Shown one piece after another: positions 10,529 through 22,664 of a stretch of DNA of 64,000 nucleotides (position 1 is its first letter; every line of letters begins with the position of its first letter). Location of the stretch: positions 3,062,102 through 3,126,101 of the forward strand of contig JAESIW010000180.1 in NCBI GenBank assembly GCA_016802295.1. The letters run 5' to 3'. The notes beneath the pieces were generated by a model that saw only the letters and a list, made by a program, of their open reading frames with translations, was not told where the DNA came from and made no database searches. Made by a program: the position numbers and the translations under genes. The stretch comes from Brachionus rotundiformis. Taxonomy: Eukaryota; Rotifera; Eurotatoria; Ploima; Brachionidae.

Positions 10529-11702
10529 TTAAATAAAGTAAAGTGAGTTTTTTACGTTCAAGTGTTTTCTAAAAACTAGTAACATCCTAAAAAATAATCC
10601 ATTTTTAAAATAAATAATTTTTTTTTCAAATTAAACTTACAAAGTAGCCCCTACAATGAAACTAGCCATGTGCGTAAATATCAATTTTCCAATGTTTTCT
10701 TTGTTTAAAAATTTAAAAGAATTGACTATACAATTAGACTGATCGCTAGACTTTAAACTATTAGTTATAAAAGCATCCTCATTTTGATCCATTTTTGATT
10801 TTCCACTGTTCGGATGAACAAAATTCCATTCCCTTGATAGATTTTGTTTAGTTAGCTTAATTTTTTTAAATTGCTTAAACAATTAAAGCTTACTTTGGTG
10901 GTTGTGCTTGAGGTCTTGAAGAAAAAAACTTAATCCAGTCTTTGTTATCAGTGTGAATTGGATATTTTGGAGTATTTGTACCTGACTTTGAGCTTGAAAA
11001 TATTGGCGATGTACAAATGGATTTGTCAATGCGTGACGGCGAACCAGTTGGCGTCAAAGACGAACAGCTTAATTCCAATGATTTATTTAATAATTTTACT
11101 TCGAACTCATTTTTAATTTTTATAAGCTCTTTTTGATTATCTATATGCTTTTCAATAAGCAATTCTATTTGTTTTTTGTGTTTAATGCAGTTCTGGCACG
11201 GAGTTGACACGGCAGGCCCAGGCGCTCCTAACGCATTGCTCCTGTCCGCGTTAAAATTTTTGAAATTGTTCTCACACGAGTCGTCCTCCAGGTATTCGAG
11301 GTCAGCGTCCTCTTCATCATAGCTGTCCTCGTACATTCCTATGTCAGATTTTAAAATTGGCTTAATAGAGTTGGATGAGTTCAAATCAACCAAGCTTTTG
11401 TTTGTACAATTGATAAATGTTGTCTTAACAACTCTTGAGTTCTTGACTTGATGAACTGACTCAGTTTGGTCCATCTGCTTGATGGATGAAGAAGGCGATA
11501 TGTCTTGGAAAAATAAGGACAATGACGAGTCTGATTTGGGAATTGGAGACAGCTCTTTTTGTGCTTCTTGGAGAAGCTTTTCCAAAACCTCTGGATTTAC
11601 AGTGTGGTTCAAATGGCTTATTGATCCGGTTGAACTACATCCACTTTTGAACTGCAATTCACACCATGACTCTATGTTATCAGAAGAAAAACTTGAATTC
11701 AT
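10529..11702 (-). CDS. BNIP3/NIX-family mitophagy receptor homologue
   Basis: Three exons: 11702-10894, 10832-10641, 10586-10529 (introns 61 and 54 nt), about 352 aa. The order of motifs matches BNIP3/BNIP3L. An LC3-interacting motif near the N-terminus, ESWCELQF (W13, L16), corresponds to the SWVELHF of BNIP3. An EKLLQEAQKE stretch corresponds to EKILLDAQHE. An acidic/Ser-rich middle follows, then DWIKFFSSRP...PPKEWNFVHP, matching the family's DWSSRP..PPKEFLFKHP signature. A single C-terminal transmembrane helix (LIFTHMASFIVGATLMLLVF) is followed by a short basic tail, as in outer-mitochondrial-membrane tail-anchored receptors. The last exon supplies half of the helix, which is why a frame ending at the GTAAGT donor looks truncated. 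The protein is longer than vertebrate BNIP3 (about 200-260 aa) because the middle is expanded. An in-frame stop lies just upstream of the ATG. Predicted role: recruit autophagosomes to mitochondria. Confidence 0.88.
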
Positions 11703-11783
11703 ATTTTTGGTTTAATTAATTTAAAAAAAAACTTGATAAAAGTGAAAAGTTAAACAATTATTAAATCCGAGTTATAAATATAT

Positions 11784-11789
11784 CACGTG
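11784..11789. promoter_or_regulatory. CACGTG palindrome upstream of BNIP3-like gene
   Basis: CACGTG lies 82 nt upstream of the start codon. It is an E-box and contains RCGTG, the core recognised by HIF. Vertebrate BNIP3 is a HIF-1 target, which makes the position notable. Functional use is inference from one six-base match. Confidence 0.35.
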
Positions 11790-12128
11790 CCATTTTTAGC
11801 ATGGTTAACTATCCTTGTTACCAACTTTCAAGTGATGTTTACATGCATTAAAATGAGATTTTGGTTTTGCCCTAATTTTTCCTATAAATTAAAAATAACC
11901 TGAACGGTGATTTTAATGATTTTTTTTATTTTAAAAATAAAATTCACTCTTTGAGGTTAGAGCCAAAAGATTATTTTTAATTTTTATATTAGGGGCTTAT
12001 CTGATACTTTTTAAATTTAATTATTCTAGCAAACAACAGTTTGGTTTGCCTTAAGTTCAAATTAGTTTTTTTTTAATTATTGACAGATAAATTTTTTGAG
12101 TGAAAAAAATATGTTAGTCAAGAGTTAC

Positions 12129-12204
12129 CATTTAGACTTTGGGTATTGATCACATGGAATATTGGCGTAGATGGTGGAGTAGTAGTGGTCGGTGTAGTAG
12201 CCAT
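12129..12204 (-). CDS. Possible orphan first coding exon
   Basis: From ATG 12204-12202 the frame reads MATTPTTTTPPSTPIF then HVINTQSLN and reaches a GTAACT donor at 12128. Without splicing it stops at 12118 after 28 codons. Its base composition is clearly less AT-rich than its surroundings, and a TTATTTTTAG acceptor lies just upstream. The BNIP3-like exon downstream has no in-frame acceptor before its own ATG, so no partner exon was found. It could be an alternative 5' exon or chance. Confidence 0.2.
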
Positions 12205-15200
12205 TGTATAAATATATTTATGTGTGATTAAAATCTAAAAATAATTAAAAATTTATTAAGAAAAAAATTTATTTCAATTAAAAACTCCGAGAACGACATA
12301 TTGGTGTAGTGCTTAACTGCGCACCTTTGTTTTCATTAAAATTTAAGCTCGTGTTTCTGCAGAAAAACACTAGAATAAACAAAATAAAAAAATACGTAAT
12401 TTTATTATTTTTCATTATATCTAAGTGCTGCTATTCAAATTCTATCATTTAATTCTAAAAGCTACATAGCAATACTGCTTTTTGCTATGGCTATTCAAAT
12501 ATAAGGTTTTAAAATGACAATTTTGTACATAAAATTTGAATTAATTATCATCAAAGAAATGATCAACATTTAAGACCTAAAAAGTGCGCAATTTAAGCTC
12601 TTGCCTCTTCATATATATTTCTTTATTTTTTTAATTTAATTTGTGTCTCCCTTTCCTTGTCTTTATTGGATAAATATACCCCACTATATGGCTTAAAGTT
12701 TATAATAAAATATTCTTAACTATTTTAGAAAATTTTTCTTCGAAATATTTTATGTTGATTGAAGTATATTTTTAGTTCATATCCGAAACACTTTAAAATG
12801 AGAACAAAATAATATTTATGCTAAATAATTAAATTTTAATTTAAGCTAATTAAAATTATTAATAAAATAAAAGTGAATAAATTATGATTTGCATTTATTA
12901 TTGATCTTCCCTTGCCAATTTTGGTCTCAGCTGTTGCCCAGAAAAGATATCAAAAACTGTTTTGACTAAGTTGATCTCAGGAGTTAAATGTGTTTATTAT
13001 CTATAGAATTTGATCTTAGTTTTTTGGAAAATAAGTCTTGTTATGTCTAAGTAGAATATTTGCGCACTTTAAATTCATAAAATTCTAAAGTTTTAGAAAA
13101 TAAAAAAATTAAGATTAAATGTTAATTTATTTTTATTAATTTGATTTTTGATAAATAGACTTGCATACCTTTGAATATTTGAAGTATCGAGAAAAACGTG
13201 TCTGAAGTTTGCATCATAGTTCATTTAGTCTCTAAATGACTTAGAATTGGAAAATACCAACTTGATATAAGAGATAATTAAAAACATAAATGAAATTTTT
13301 TTATTTTTTATCTAAGCAAACACTTTTGACAGATGGTTAAATATTTTTTAATTTTTTTAAATTTAAAAAAAAACAACTTTCTAATTGTTTTGACAAATAA
13401 ATTTTCTCAAAATAATTGTCATTTATAAGAGCTCAACTTTCATGTTTTCTAGAAAATTGGTAGACAACAAAATAGAAAAATAACCCATAAAAAATTGAAT
13501 TTTTTTTCCTAATTAACCCAGTTTAAGATAAGATTTTTTTAATTTCTCGAGTTTAACTTCCTTGACTTTTTTTACAACAATTTATCTACTTAAATCGATA
13601 ATTTTGATAGCAATAAATATTTATTTATTTTGTTTTAAAAAAAAAAACTAAACTAAATTTAGCCTGCTTTTTTTCATTGATGAAATTTATGAAAATCTGT
13701 AAGCAGAGCTTATTCCTGGGGGATGAGATAAGAAACTAATTTCAAATAATTTATCTTTTAATAAAAGCTTTGCAAGCATTTTACTGAAATCGGAGAGCTT
13801 TGTTAGAAGTTAAATTAATCATGGTTTATGAATTTTTCCACAATGATAATTTAAATTATTCTCGGCTAGAAAATGAAAAAAATTTAAATGAAGCAATTTT
13901 AAACAGAACAACAAACTTATAGTAAAATTAAATCACTTTTTTAAATGATATTTAAAATAACCTAGTTAAAAATAATAGATAAATTATCTCAAAAAAAAAT
14001 ATTTTGATTGTCCCACTTTTTTGGAAAAAAATGAAAAATCGTCCTCTGAAGTCCTTGGCGCAAATATTTATTCATTCTTCTAAGTTTAATTAGTTCAACT
14101 AAATAAATTAGCTTTTTTCATTAGAATAAAAGTAAATATAATTTTAAGCCTTTATTTTTTTTTTGAAAAAGTTTAGAAATTAATTAAAATCAACATTGTT
14201 GATGTGACGTTTATTTTTTAAAAAAGTGACAATATTAAAATTAAGCTGTTTTATTTATAGCTTTATATTATTCTCTAATTTTTTATTTTAATTAATTTGG
14301 TAAAAAATATTTATAAAAAATTAATCACCAAAATCGCGCATTTTTTTAATTTAAAACTTAATTTAAAAATTGTTTTAAAAAATTAATTTAGGAAAATTAA
14401 AGTTTAAAGAAAAGTTCACTAAACAGTTTATAAAATAATCTGTATTAGGAAGATTGATTCAATTAAGTTATATGATAAAAAAATTGTAAATTATCTAATT
14501 GAAGAGACCCTAACAACTGCTACTTTAACCAATTGATCAAAAATCTTTACTCTATTAAAAAGATTATTTCGTTAAATACTTTCTTATCTTATGATCGAAT
14601 CTGATAAATAGATACATAATGTATTTTAAAGATCTTATCTAAAATTTCAAAATCAAATTATATAGATTTACTCTTTATTATATATAATGATAATTTTTTG
14701 CTTAAAATTGTCTTTTTCAAACGTATTATATAAATTTAAAATTTGGGAAAGTGTTTAAATTTTAAATATATTCATTTTATTTTTCTATTTATTTAATTAA
14801 TTTTAAAAATGTACATATTCAGACAAAACTTAGCAGAATTGAATTTAAAAAATTGGTTAATAAAAATAATTTTATATAGTTTTTCAAGGAATTAATTAAA
14901 ATTTTGAGATATTTTTTTGTTTTTTATGGATTCTTAATTTTGTTACTTTTAAAATTATTTTTTTCAAAGAAATACAAGCTTAGTGTATAATTTAAATTCG
15001 GTGAGATGAAAAATTATTGTTAGAGCCAAAATCCAAAAAAAAAATGTAAAAGCAAATAATTAAATCTCTTTTTTAAAAGTTAAGATATTTTAAAGCGGTC
15101 AATTTTGACCAAAAATTATCTCAATCAAATAAATATCTTTAGTATTATCAATTTTTGTCTGAAAGAAGAGTTTAAATTTATTTATAAACCAAGACTCATT

Positions 15201-18200
15201 AGTATTTAGACTCATTTGAGTATTTCTCGTTACTTTATTCATACCGCTATTGTGCACAAATAAAGCTTTTTCCAACTTAAATTTTTCATACGATAATTTT
15301 TTCTTCATTATCTTCAAAAGAAAAGATAAATTTCAGTCTACAATTATTTTGTCCCTATTAAACATTTTATCTTTTTTCTGCAAAATTTGAAGCAATGAAG
15401 GTAAAATTAAAAAGTGTATTTGATATTAGCTGAGTTTAAAAATTAAGAGAATGAAAATTAAAAAAAAAAATTTTTATGAATCATTTCTTAACAATTTTCA
15501 GTAAACTATAGTTATGATATATATCCTTTTTAAATTCTTTAAATAGATGATTTGTTAAAAGATGAATAAAAGATAAAATTTAAATCCCTATTTACACAAT
15601 TTTATAGAATTTTTCTAATATTATATGAATTTATAATAAATACGGAATAATTTATTATTTATTAGAAATTATTAATAATATATATAATATATAATAAATG
15701 AGGACTGATTTAAAAATTCTAATTGGATAATAATAATGATTTTATTTTTCCCCTGCCCAATTAATCAACAATTAAGTAAAAAAATAGTCATTTATCTAAA
15801 TTTTTTATCTTGTTATAAATTATAGACTTTAATTCTATTTTAGAAGGTGTATCTTAACCATTCTTTCTTGAGATTTAAATAAAACAAAGATAAAAAATTG
15901 TATTCTCAAATATTATTCTTCTTTAATTAATTTATTGAGAAATTTATTTTAAAAAAATTTCAACATTCAACTATCTTATCTTCATTTATCAATATAAATA
16001 TTTAGCTACCTATTTACTCTAATTTTTAAACGCATGATTATCTTTTATAACAAATTAAAGTCTTTTTTAGAAAGAAAATATAAGTATCTTTTATTTATTT
16101 TGATAAAATAAATTAGTTGGCAGAAATTTCGACGAATTAGACTTTTAAAAGTGAGCACTATATTTGGAAAAATTTATAATATTGAACATTCTTAGAATTG
16201 AAGGCCAATTTAAATATTCTTATAAGCCCAGATTAGTAAAATACTCTTTATACTATTCAAAATTGTGACCGATTATTCTATATTCTATTCAAAATCAATT
16301 AAATGGCTGAACAAAGTTTTAAATCTTTAAATATATTAACTGTTAAGGCATGTCTAATCTTTCTTCATATTAAGAAGTGCGACTTATAATTTCGGTTATA
16401 TAATTTGAAAGTATATTTCATACGAAACTAACAGTTATCTCTTCATAATTATTACATAATTGTAGTTCTTTGATTAAAGTTGCTCAAATTTGTGAATATT
16501 TATCAACTCTATGGTTAGGTAATAGATAAAATAAACAGTTTAGTCTTAGAAGATTTTTTTAATTTAATATCTTAATATAAATCGAGATAATAAAGAGTTC
16601 TGTGACCAAATTTTAATTTTTAAAATATAATGGTTTCTATTTGAGATAAGTGGAGAAAGTTTATTTTAATAATTTAAAATTTATTCGGTTTCTATCAAAA
16701 AGATAATGTCAATTAGAATTTATGTAGGAAAATTGTATTCATTTGTAGCTAAATATTGAACTATGATATAAAAATTAAAAAGAAATTAAAGTAAAAACAC
16801 AAGTTATCAGTTCATTACATTATTATTTTTGTTCAATTGGCTAATTGGGCTTCAATTGAGGAAAAAGTCTCGAAATCGACCTCTAAATAAGGCTTGGCCA
16901 ACTTAATAACATTTATCTAAAATGAATTCAAACTTATTTACGATTTAAAAAATAAAAGTACAATTACCTAAAAAAATATCCTGATGAACACAAATGATTT
17001 ATTATTCAAAAATTTATTCATTTATTGCCTCCGTTATTTAATTAAGTACAAATGTTCTATTTAAAAAAAAACATGTTTATTTATTTTTTTAGTATAATTC
17101 AAAATTTGATATTTTCTAAGCTTATTAAGCGGCATTAGGTGATAAAATTTTTGATATTTTATTGATATTTATTTTTGTTCAAAGTTAGGGTTAAAATAGG
17201 CTTATAACAATGAACTCATAAGTCAACTTTTTAAGCCTATATAATCATAAATTTTTTTTTAAATTAAATATTTAACTACAAGTCTGTTGATTATTGATAG
17301 TAATTAAAGATAATTATACATTTTATTATATTTTATTGTCATTGAGATTCTAAACAAAAAAAGTCTGTCAAAATGTCAGAGTTAATAATTATGGACTCGT
17401 TTTGGAAAAATAGTTTATCTAAACTAAGATAATTAATTTGGTTATTCAATAACTTCCTCGGTAATTTGAGATTGTTATAAACATTTTAGGCCTGTACAGC
17501 TCGAGGGATATTGAACTAATTTACAAAGCTGTGAACAATATATGAATCATAAACTACGGAAATGATAATTACTAGACAATTCAGCCACATGCCACCATCA
17601 CATTATTCTTCAAGATACATTTGTCATTTCCAAGCCATTCAAGTAGCTCGCTGTTGTCCATCTGACTATCAAATATTATTTTTCAAAAATATACATCCTG
17701 TTTTTATTTAAGGAAATTTTTTAAATGTCATCTAGATAATCTCGTCCGTCGAGATACACTCAATACTTTTAACCTTAATGGAATAAGATAAATTAAGCGA
17801 GATAAATTCTAAGAAGTCTATAAATGTGTCCAGAATCTGGTTCATTTATTCCAAGTGAATATCTTAGTTGAAAAGAAGTGCCGGCTTTAATTAAACTACC
17901 TAGTCTAAATAATTGTCCAGTCACCTAATTTGATAGGTTGATGATAGGCGTTTCTTGTTAATCTAGTCAAGCTTGAATCAAAATGAATATTTGCTTTTCG
18001 CATCTAGTCTTTCAATGAATGCAATTGTGTGCATGTCTGGGGACTTTTTTTTATATGATTATAAAAGTCAACAATTACGTAAAGGCCCAAGCTTTATTTG
18101 AAATAGATTAGCTAATTCATTTAAATATTTCAGTCTAATTTTATCCATGTGAGGCTTAATCATCCAATTTTCCAAGACAGATAAAACAATTCAGCTGATA

Positions 18201-18829
18201 AAGCATTAGTCCAGGCCTTGTTTCGTTCTCCTTAATCTCATTACCTGCATGTCCTATTTAGCTGGGCCAAGCTATTCTATTTCACTTAATCCAGATTATC
18301 CATGTTTTGAATTAGAAAACAAGTCAATGAAGGCTAAATTAAATAATTACAGGATTGGCTCTACCTAGCGAAATAAATCCAGCTCTAAGTAAAAATACTG
18401 AGTATAAAACAAATAAAAATTGATAATTAATTAGGTATGATTTTCAAATAGAGATAGAATATCTGTTGCATATTTTGGCCTTGAGTGTCACAAATCTCCA
18501 GTTTGCTCATTCTAATTCAGTAAGGTTTGCTCTAATTACACAATCTGATGTCATCTTAGTTACAATTTATTTCCTAGTCTTGGACAACACTGAACGTGTC
18601 AGATAAGACACAATTAGCTGATTGGAAATTAATTTGTTTATATCGAGAAAAGGGCCTGCACAATAATTTGAGATACATTCACAATTTAAAATTTTAGTTT
18701 ATTTTTTTCTGTAAAAATCAATCAATTTTTCATTGAGCTATAAATTAATGAACTATGGGAACCTAAAAATAAAACACATTTTCTTAATTTTAGATAAATT
18801 AGTACTAAGGGAATATTTGACTCTAAAAT

Positions 18830-19690
18830 ATGATACAAGGATCAATCAATCAATGTTTGATGAGTTTTACTAAGTCCGTAAAACAACACCGCTTAGATAA
18901 TACTAAGCGAAAACAAAAATATTTGATGAACGAATCGAATTTGTCTCCGGTCGTGACTAGAAAGCGAATTAAATTAATTGAAAAAAACTCAATCAATTTA
19001 TTAATTAGTGATAAAAATGCCGACCACGAGCTGGCCAATTGCAAGTATAAATTGAAGCAAACCAGCCAAAAAGTATCCAAATCAAAATTTATAAACAAAA
19101 TTTCAACATCTACCTTGATTAGGAAGAGGTCTGAGAAGAAAAAATTTTCCCTATCTAAAGGCCTTATGAACTCGACTGAAATAGACTTTGAGCAAAATTT
19201 GAAAATTGCCCAAATTTTCAATGAATCGCCCAGTTCTGGCTATGCTTCCAATGGTTCAACGGACGTGGAATTTCCTGTTTGTATGAAAGATCGATTTAGT
19301 GAGTGTTGTTGTGAAAGGTGCTGGGAGAATGTGTTCCAAAACGAGTCATGGAACGAGTGTAATTTTTTGTGCAGCACTCGAATGAGCGAGATGCCAGGTA
19401 ATGACCACAATAAGCTTAGAAAATTATCAACCAAAAAAAGTGGCTACAAGCTCAATGGTGCTAGTTCGAAACGAGTTGACTTGAATCCTATTTCCAAAAA
19501 GACTAAAAATATGAAAAGAATTGCCAGACTTAAAGACAACATTCGTGCCAAAACTGTCAAAGCAGCATCATATAACAATATTCTCTTTTCGAATGATGAA
19601 AGAAATTTTGAGAATTATACTTCCATGGTGCCGGTCAGCTCAAAACATGACTTCACCAAGTTGGGTGATTTTTTGGTCTGGTATGTCTAG
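18830..19690 (+). CDS. Unrecognised basic protein with a Cys/Trp patch
   Basis: A 286-aa frame from ATG 18830, with an in-frame TAA immediately upstream and a possible 5'UTR acceptor (TTAATTTTAG) near 18793. No known family is recognised. It is Lys/Arg/Ser-rich with several basic clusters (TRKRIKL, KKTKNMKRIARLK), a SPSSGYASNGS segment near residue 135-145, and a compact patch SECCCERCWENVF...WNECNFLC near 158-183 that might bind metal. No signal peptide or membrane helix is visible, so a nuclear protein is plausible. The stop overlaps GTATGT (19681-19686), a good donor, so further exons may exist; AATAAA follows at about 19774. The gene stands alone between a gene desert and a transposon block. 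Confidence 0.6.
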   Translation: MIQGSINQCLMSFTKSVKQHRLDNTKRKQKYLMNESNLSPVVTRKRIKLIEKNSINLLISDKNADHELANCKYKLKQTSQKVSKSKFINKISTSTLIRKRSEKKKFSLSKGLMNSTEIDFEQNLKIAQIFNESPSSGYASNGSTDVEFPVCMKDRFSECCCERCWENVFQNESWNECNFLCSTRMSEMPGNDHNKLRKLSTKKSGYKLNGASSKRVDLNPISKKTKNMKRIARLKDNIRAKTVKAASYNNILFSNDERNFENYTSMVPVSSKHDFTKLGDFLVWYV

Positions 19691-20093
19691 TTTAGTAAAA
19701 AAATCTTAATTTAAAATTATTGTAAAGATTAAATCGTTTTTTTTTTGACCATTTTTTTTGAAAATTTATTGTAAATAAAGTAATCAAAAAATTAATTTAT
19801 ATATTTTAATTATTCTTATCAAATCTATTTGAGAATTATTTTTTAATCACTGATTGAGAAAAAGATAACATGCTGGTTGTGTCTTGTTACAAATAAATAT
19901 ATCTTTGGCTAGTTAAATTTTGTATTTGAGACATTATAACCAATTATCTAATGTAATCAAATATTTTTTGGAATTAGAAAGCTACATTTTCTGCTATCAG
20001 CTCAAAAAATCTGCAAATTTATCAAAATTAATTTTAAAATTTTTTCCAACCTAGGTCAAAACATATGCTACAATTATGCATTTTATTTAAATA

Positions 20094-20288
20094 CAGTGAC
20101 GATTTGATACCAGTTTTTTACGAAAAATTATCGAGAAAATTTTTTGCCATTTTGAATTTAGTAAATTTACCAATATTTTTCGTAAAATGCACCTTCGGAT
20201 TTTGCGTTTATTTAGATGTGGTAAAATTTGGTTAATTTACGGTATTTTACGTAATTTTTCGAAAAAAACTAGTATCAAATCGCCACTG
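20094..20288. mobile_element. CAGT-ended MITE, family A copy 1
   Basis: The 195-bp element starts CAGTGACGATTTGATACCAG and ends with its reverse complement (CTAGTATCAAATCGCCACTG), flanked by TA on each side (20092-20093, 20289-20290). TA duplication and CAGT ends are typical of Tc1/mariner/pogo-type elements. The interior repeats TTTACG/CGTAAA. A related copy is at 52679-52906. Confidence 0.8.
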
Positions 20289-20616
20289 TATTTAAAACAT
20301 AGTTAGAGTAGTCCAAGCAGTCCAGAACGTAACTTATTCCTTCCTTTCAGCCAAATTACTTTTTTCTAATTCTTTAATAAGAGATTGATGCATTATCTTT
20401 CTCATTTTTCTTACTTTAAAACCAATTTATTTACTTTTTATTTTCAATCTTTTTACAAGATAAATTTTATATGATAACTCGACTTAAACGAAACCGAAAA
20501 TTGTTCGGACGAACCTTGTAAGCTTCCCTAAAAATCTAAAAAATCAAATATTTAGAACTTTCTTAATTTATGTTTAATTAAGTATTGAAATAATTAAATT
20601 TATTTTATTTCTATTT

Positions 20617-21960
20617 TGACGACATCGCAAAAACGATGTCAGTGCCATTGCAGAGAGTGAGTGGAAAAGAGCGAATGTGTCGACGATCTACAAAAAAGGA
20701 AGTAAATTAGAGCCAGTTAATTATAGACCCCTATCACCCACGTCAGTCGTCGCTTGTAAAGTTATGGTAGGTATTGTCAGGGACCGACTAGTGTTTTACC
20801 TTGAAGAGTAAAATCTAATAATTGGAAGTTAACATGGATTTGTTCCAAATAACGAACCTACTTGAAACGCTTGATATGATTACGACTGAGTTTGCCAAAG
20901 GTAACAGTGTGATGAAATACTATTAGACTTCTCAAAAGCTTTTGATACGGTACCGCATCAACGACTTCTACTTAAACTTCGTGGTTATGGGCTAGGTGAG
21001 AAAATAGTAAGGTGGCTCGAAGATTTTTTGAGGAAGAGAACACAGCGAGTTGTACTTGATGATGGAGTTTCCAGATGGTCAGACGTACTGAGTGGAGTTC
21101 CGCAAGGGTCTGTACTTGGACCCCTACTATTTGTTCTGTACATAAATGTCCTACCTGACTGCGTTTCAAATAGAATGGAACTGTATGCAGATGACTCAAA
21201 AATACTTGGCATAATAAATAATGTTTATGAGAGAGCGATGCTACAGAAAGATCTGGATGCAGTATGTCAATAGATAGAGGTCTAGCCTTGGAGTGATAGT
21301 TTCATCAGATTTAAAGTGGACCAGTCAAGTGAAAAGTGTTTGTGCGAAAGCGAGTTGGGTACTAGCGACTAAAGCGAACGTTTACAAGTAGAGAGGAAAG
21401 ACTGTGGGTAAGATTGTATATATCCATGGTGAGACCACACCTAGACAATGCAGTGCAGGTTTGGAATCCAAGTATGAAAATGGATGTGAATGCGTTGGAA
21501 AAATTGCAAGAGAAGGCAACAAAAATACCTTTGTCTGTAAGAAACATGCCGTATGAAATGAGGCTGACAAAACTAGGATTGACAAAGCTGAGTGAAAAAA
21601 AGGTGAGAGGGGACTTGATTGAAATGTACAAATTAGTTAAGCTTGGTAAAAAATCTGGTGAACAAATCAGAAGACAAGGGACCAGCCGGGGAATTAAGAG
21701 GAAATAGCATTAGAGTTCAGAGAGATAATTTCCCAGCTCAAATTGGAAGCGATTTTCCGGCTGCAGTTAGTGCCAGACATTTATTTTTCTCAAATAGAGT
21801 AGTTCCGCATTGGAATAAGTTCCCAGAAAATGTGGTAAAATCCAAGTCAATCGCTTATTTTAAAATGGCTTTAGATAAGTTCAACGAAGTCGGCTGGCGG
21901 TGATGGGCTTAGACAATCTACATGTTAGGTGTCGCAGCAAGAACTACTACTACTAATACT
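20617..21960 (+). mobile_element. 5'-truncated, degenerate non-LTR retrotransposon (CR1/Jockey-like)
   Basis: Translated fragments give a reverse transcriptase in order: IYKKGSKLEPVNYRP, LLDFSKAFDTVPHQRLL, SGVPQGSVLGPLLFVLYIN and LYADDSK (the YADD catalytic box), then the post-RT region VRPHLDNAVQVWNP...LRGDLIEMYKLV-like and a C-terminal ...WNKFPENVV block ending at TGA 21901-21903. Stops and frameshifts interrupt it in several places (for example around 20810-20920 and 21270-21400), so it is dead. The 5' end is missing from within ORF2. A short TAC-type tail follows at about 21945-21960, as expected of CR1-group LINEs. Confidence 0.85.
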
Positions 21961-21971
21961 ATTTAAATTGG

Positions 21972-22664
21972 TGGGTCTTGCCCGGAATGTTATCAGTTGA
22001 TAACAAAAAATGTTATCAAGGGGGACCCTACCGGTTTTGTTATCAGGACTAATAACAAAAATGCTATGAGTCAGATTTGTTATCAACATTATTTTTATAT
22101 AATATAAAACAGAATGTTATCAAAATATTTTGTATAATTTTGTATAATAAAAAACTATAATATTTCAATATATTTTGCATAGCTTATTGATCACTAATGC
22201 ACAATCATCATTTTAAAAAAGTGAATCATCTAGATTGAATTTTGAAAAATAAAATAAAGAGAACATTTACATAGAAAAATGCAAAAATGTTCCCTTAATG
22301 TGGAAAATAGTTGGAGGAGATTGGGGTTTAAAATTACACATTGCTCGGTCTCATAAAAAAAAATAGTTTTATTTATTATTAACTTCTATAAATTTATTTG
22401 AATTTTTGATGCGAATTAGATATTAAGTAATAAGATTTTTATAGTTTATTTTTATAATTTTAATATATTGAACAATTAAAGTAGTTTATTATACAAAATT
22501 ATACAAAATATTTTGATAACATTCTGTTTTATATTATATAAAAATAATGTTGATAACAAATCTGACTCATAGCATTTTTGTTATCAGTCCTGATAACAAA
22601 ACCGGTAGGGTCCCCCTTGATAACATTTTTTGTTATCAAATGATAACATATCAGGCAAGACCCA
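21972..22664. mobile_element. 693-bp foldback element with iterated GTTATC motifs
   Basis: Ends are TGGGTCTTGCC and GGCAAGACCCA, with AATTGG repeated on both sides (21966-21971 and 22665-22670) as a 6-bp target duplication. Each arm is about 185 nt and nearly identical to the other in inverse orientation, including GGGGGACCCTACCGG. The arms contain many GTTATCA/TGATAAC words, several as local palindromes. The 320-nt centre is AT-rich without an ORF. Non-autonomous; superfamily not recognised. Confidence 0.85.

Larger units (their letters stand above)
11703..18829. other. 7-kb gene desert
   Basis: Very AT-rich. No coding region with family motifs is seen apart from the small exon-like ORF at 12129-12204. 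The last 1.3 kb (about 17,450-18,750) is visibly less AT-rich and contains few long A/T runs, so it may be regulatory or transcribed 5' sequence for the 18.8-kb gene. AGATAA/TTATCT words are frequent between about 14.5 and 18.7 kb. Confidence 0.6.

Noticed and set aside
10637..10882. Separate 81-aa minus-strand gene
   Set aside because: It is exon 2 of the BNIP3-like gene; its apparent stop lies inside a GTAAGT intron.
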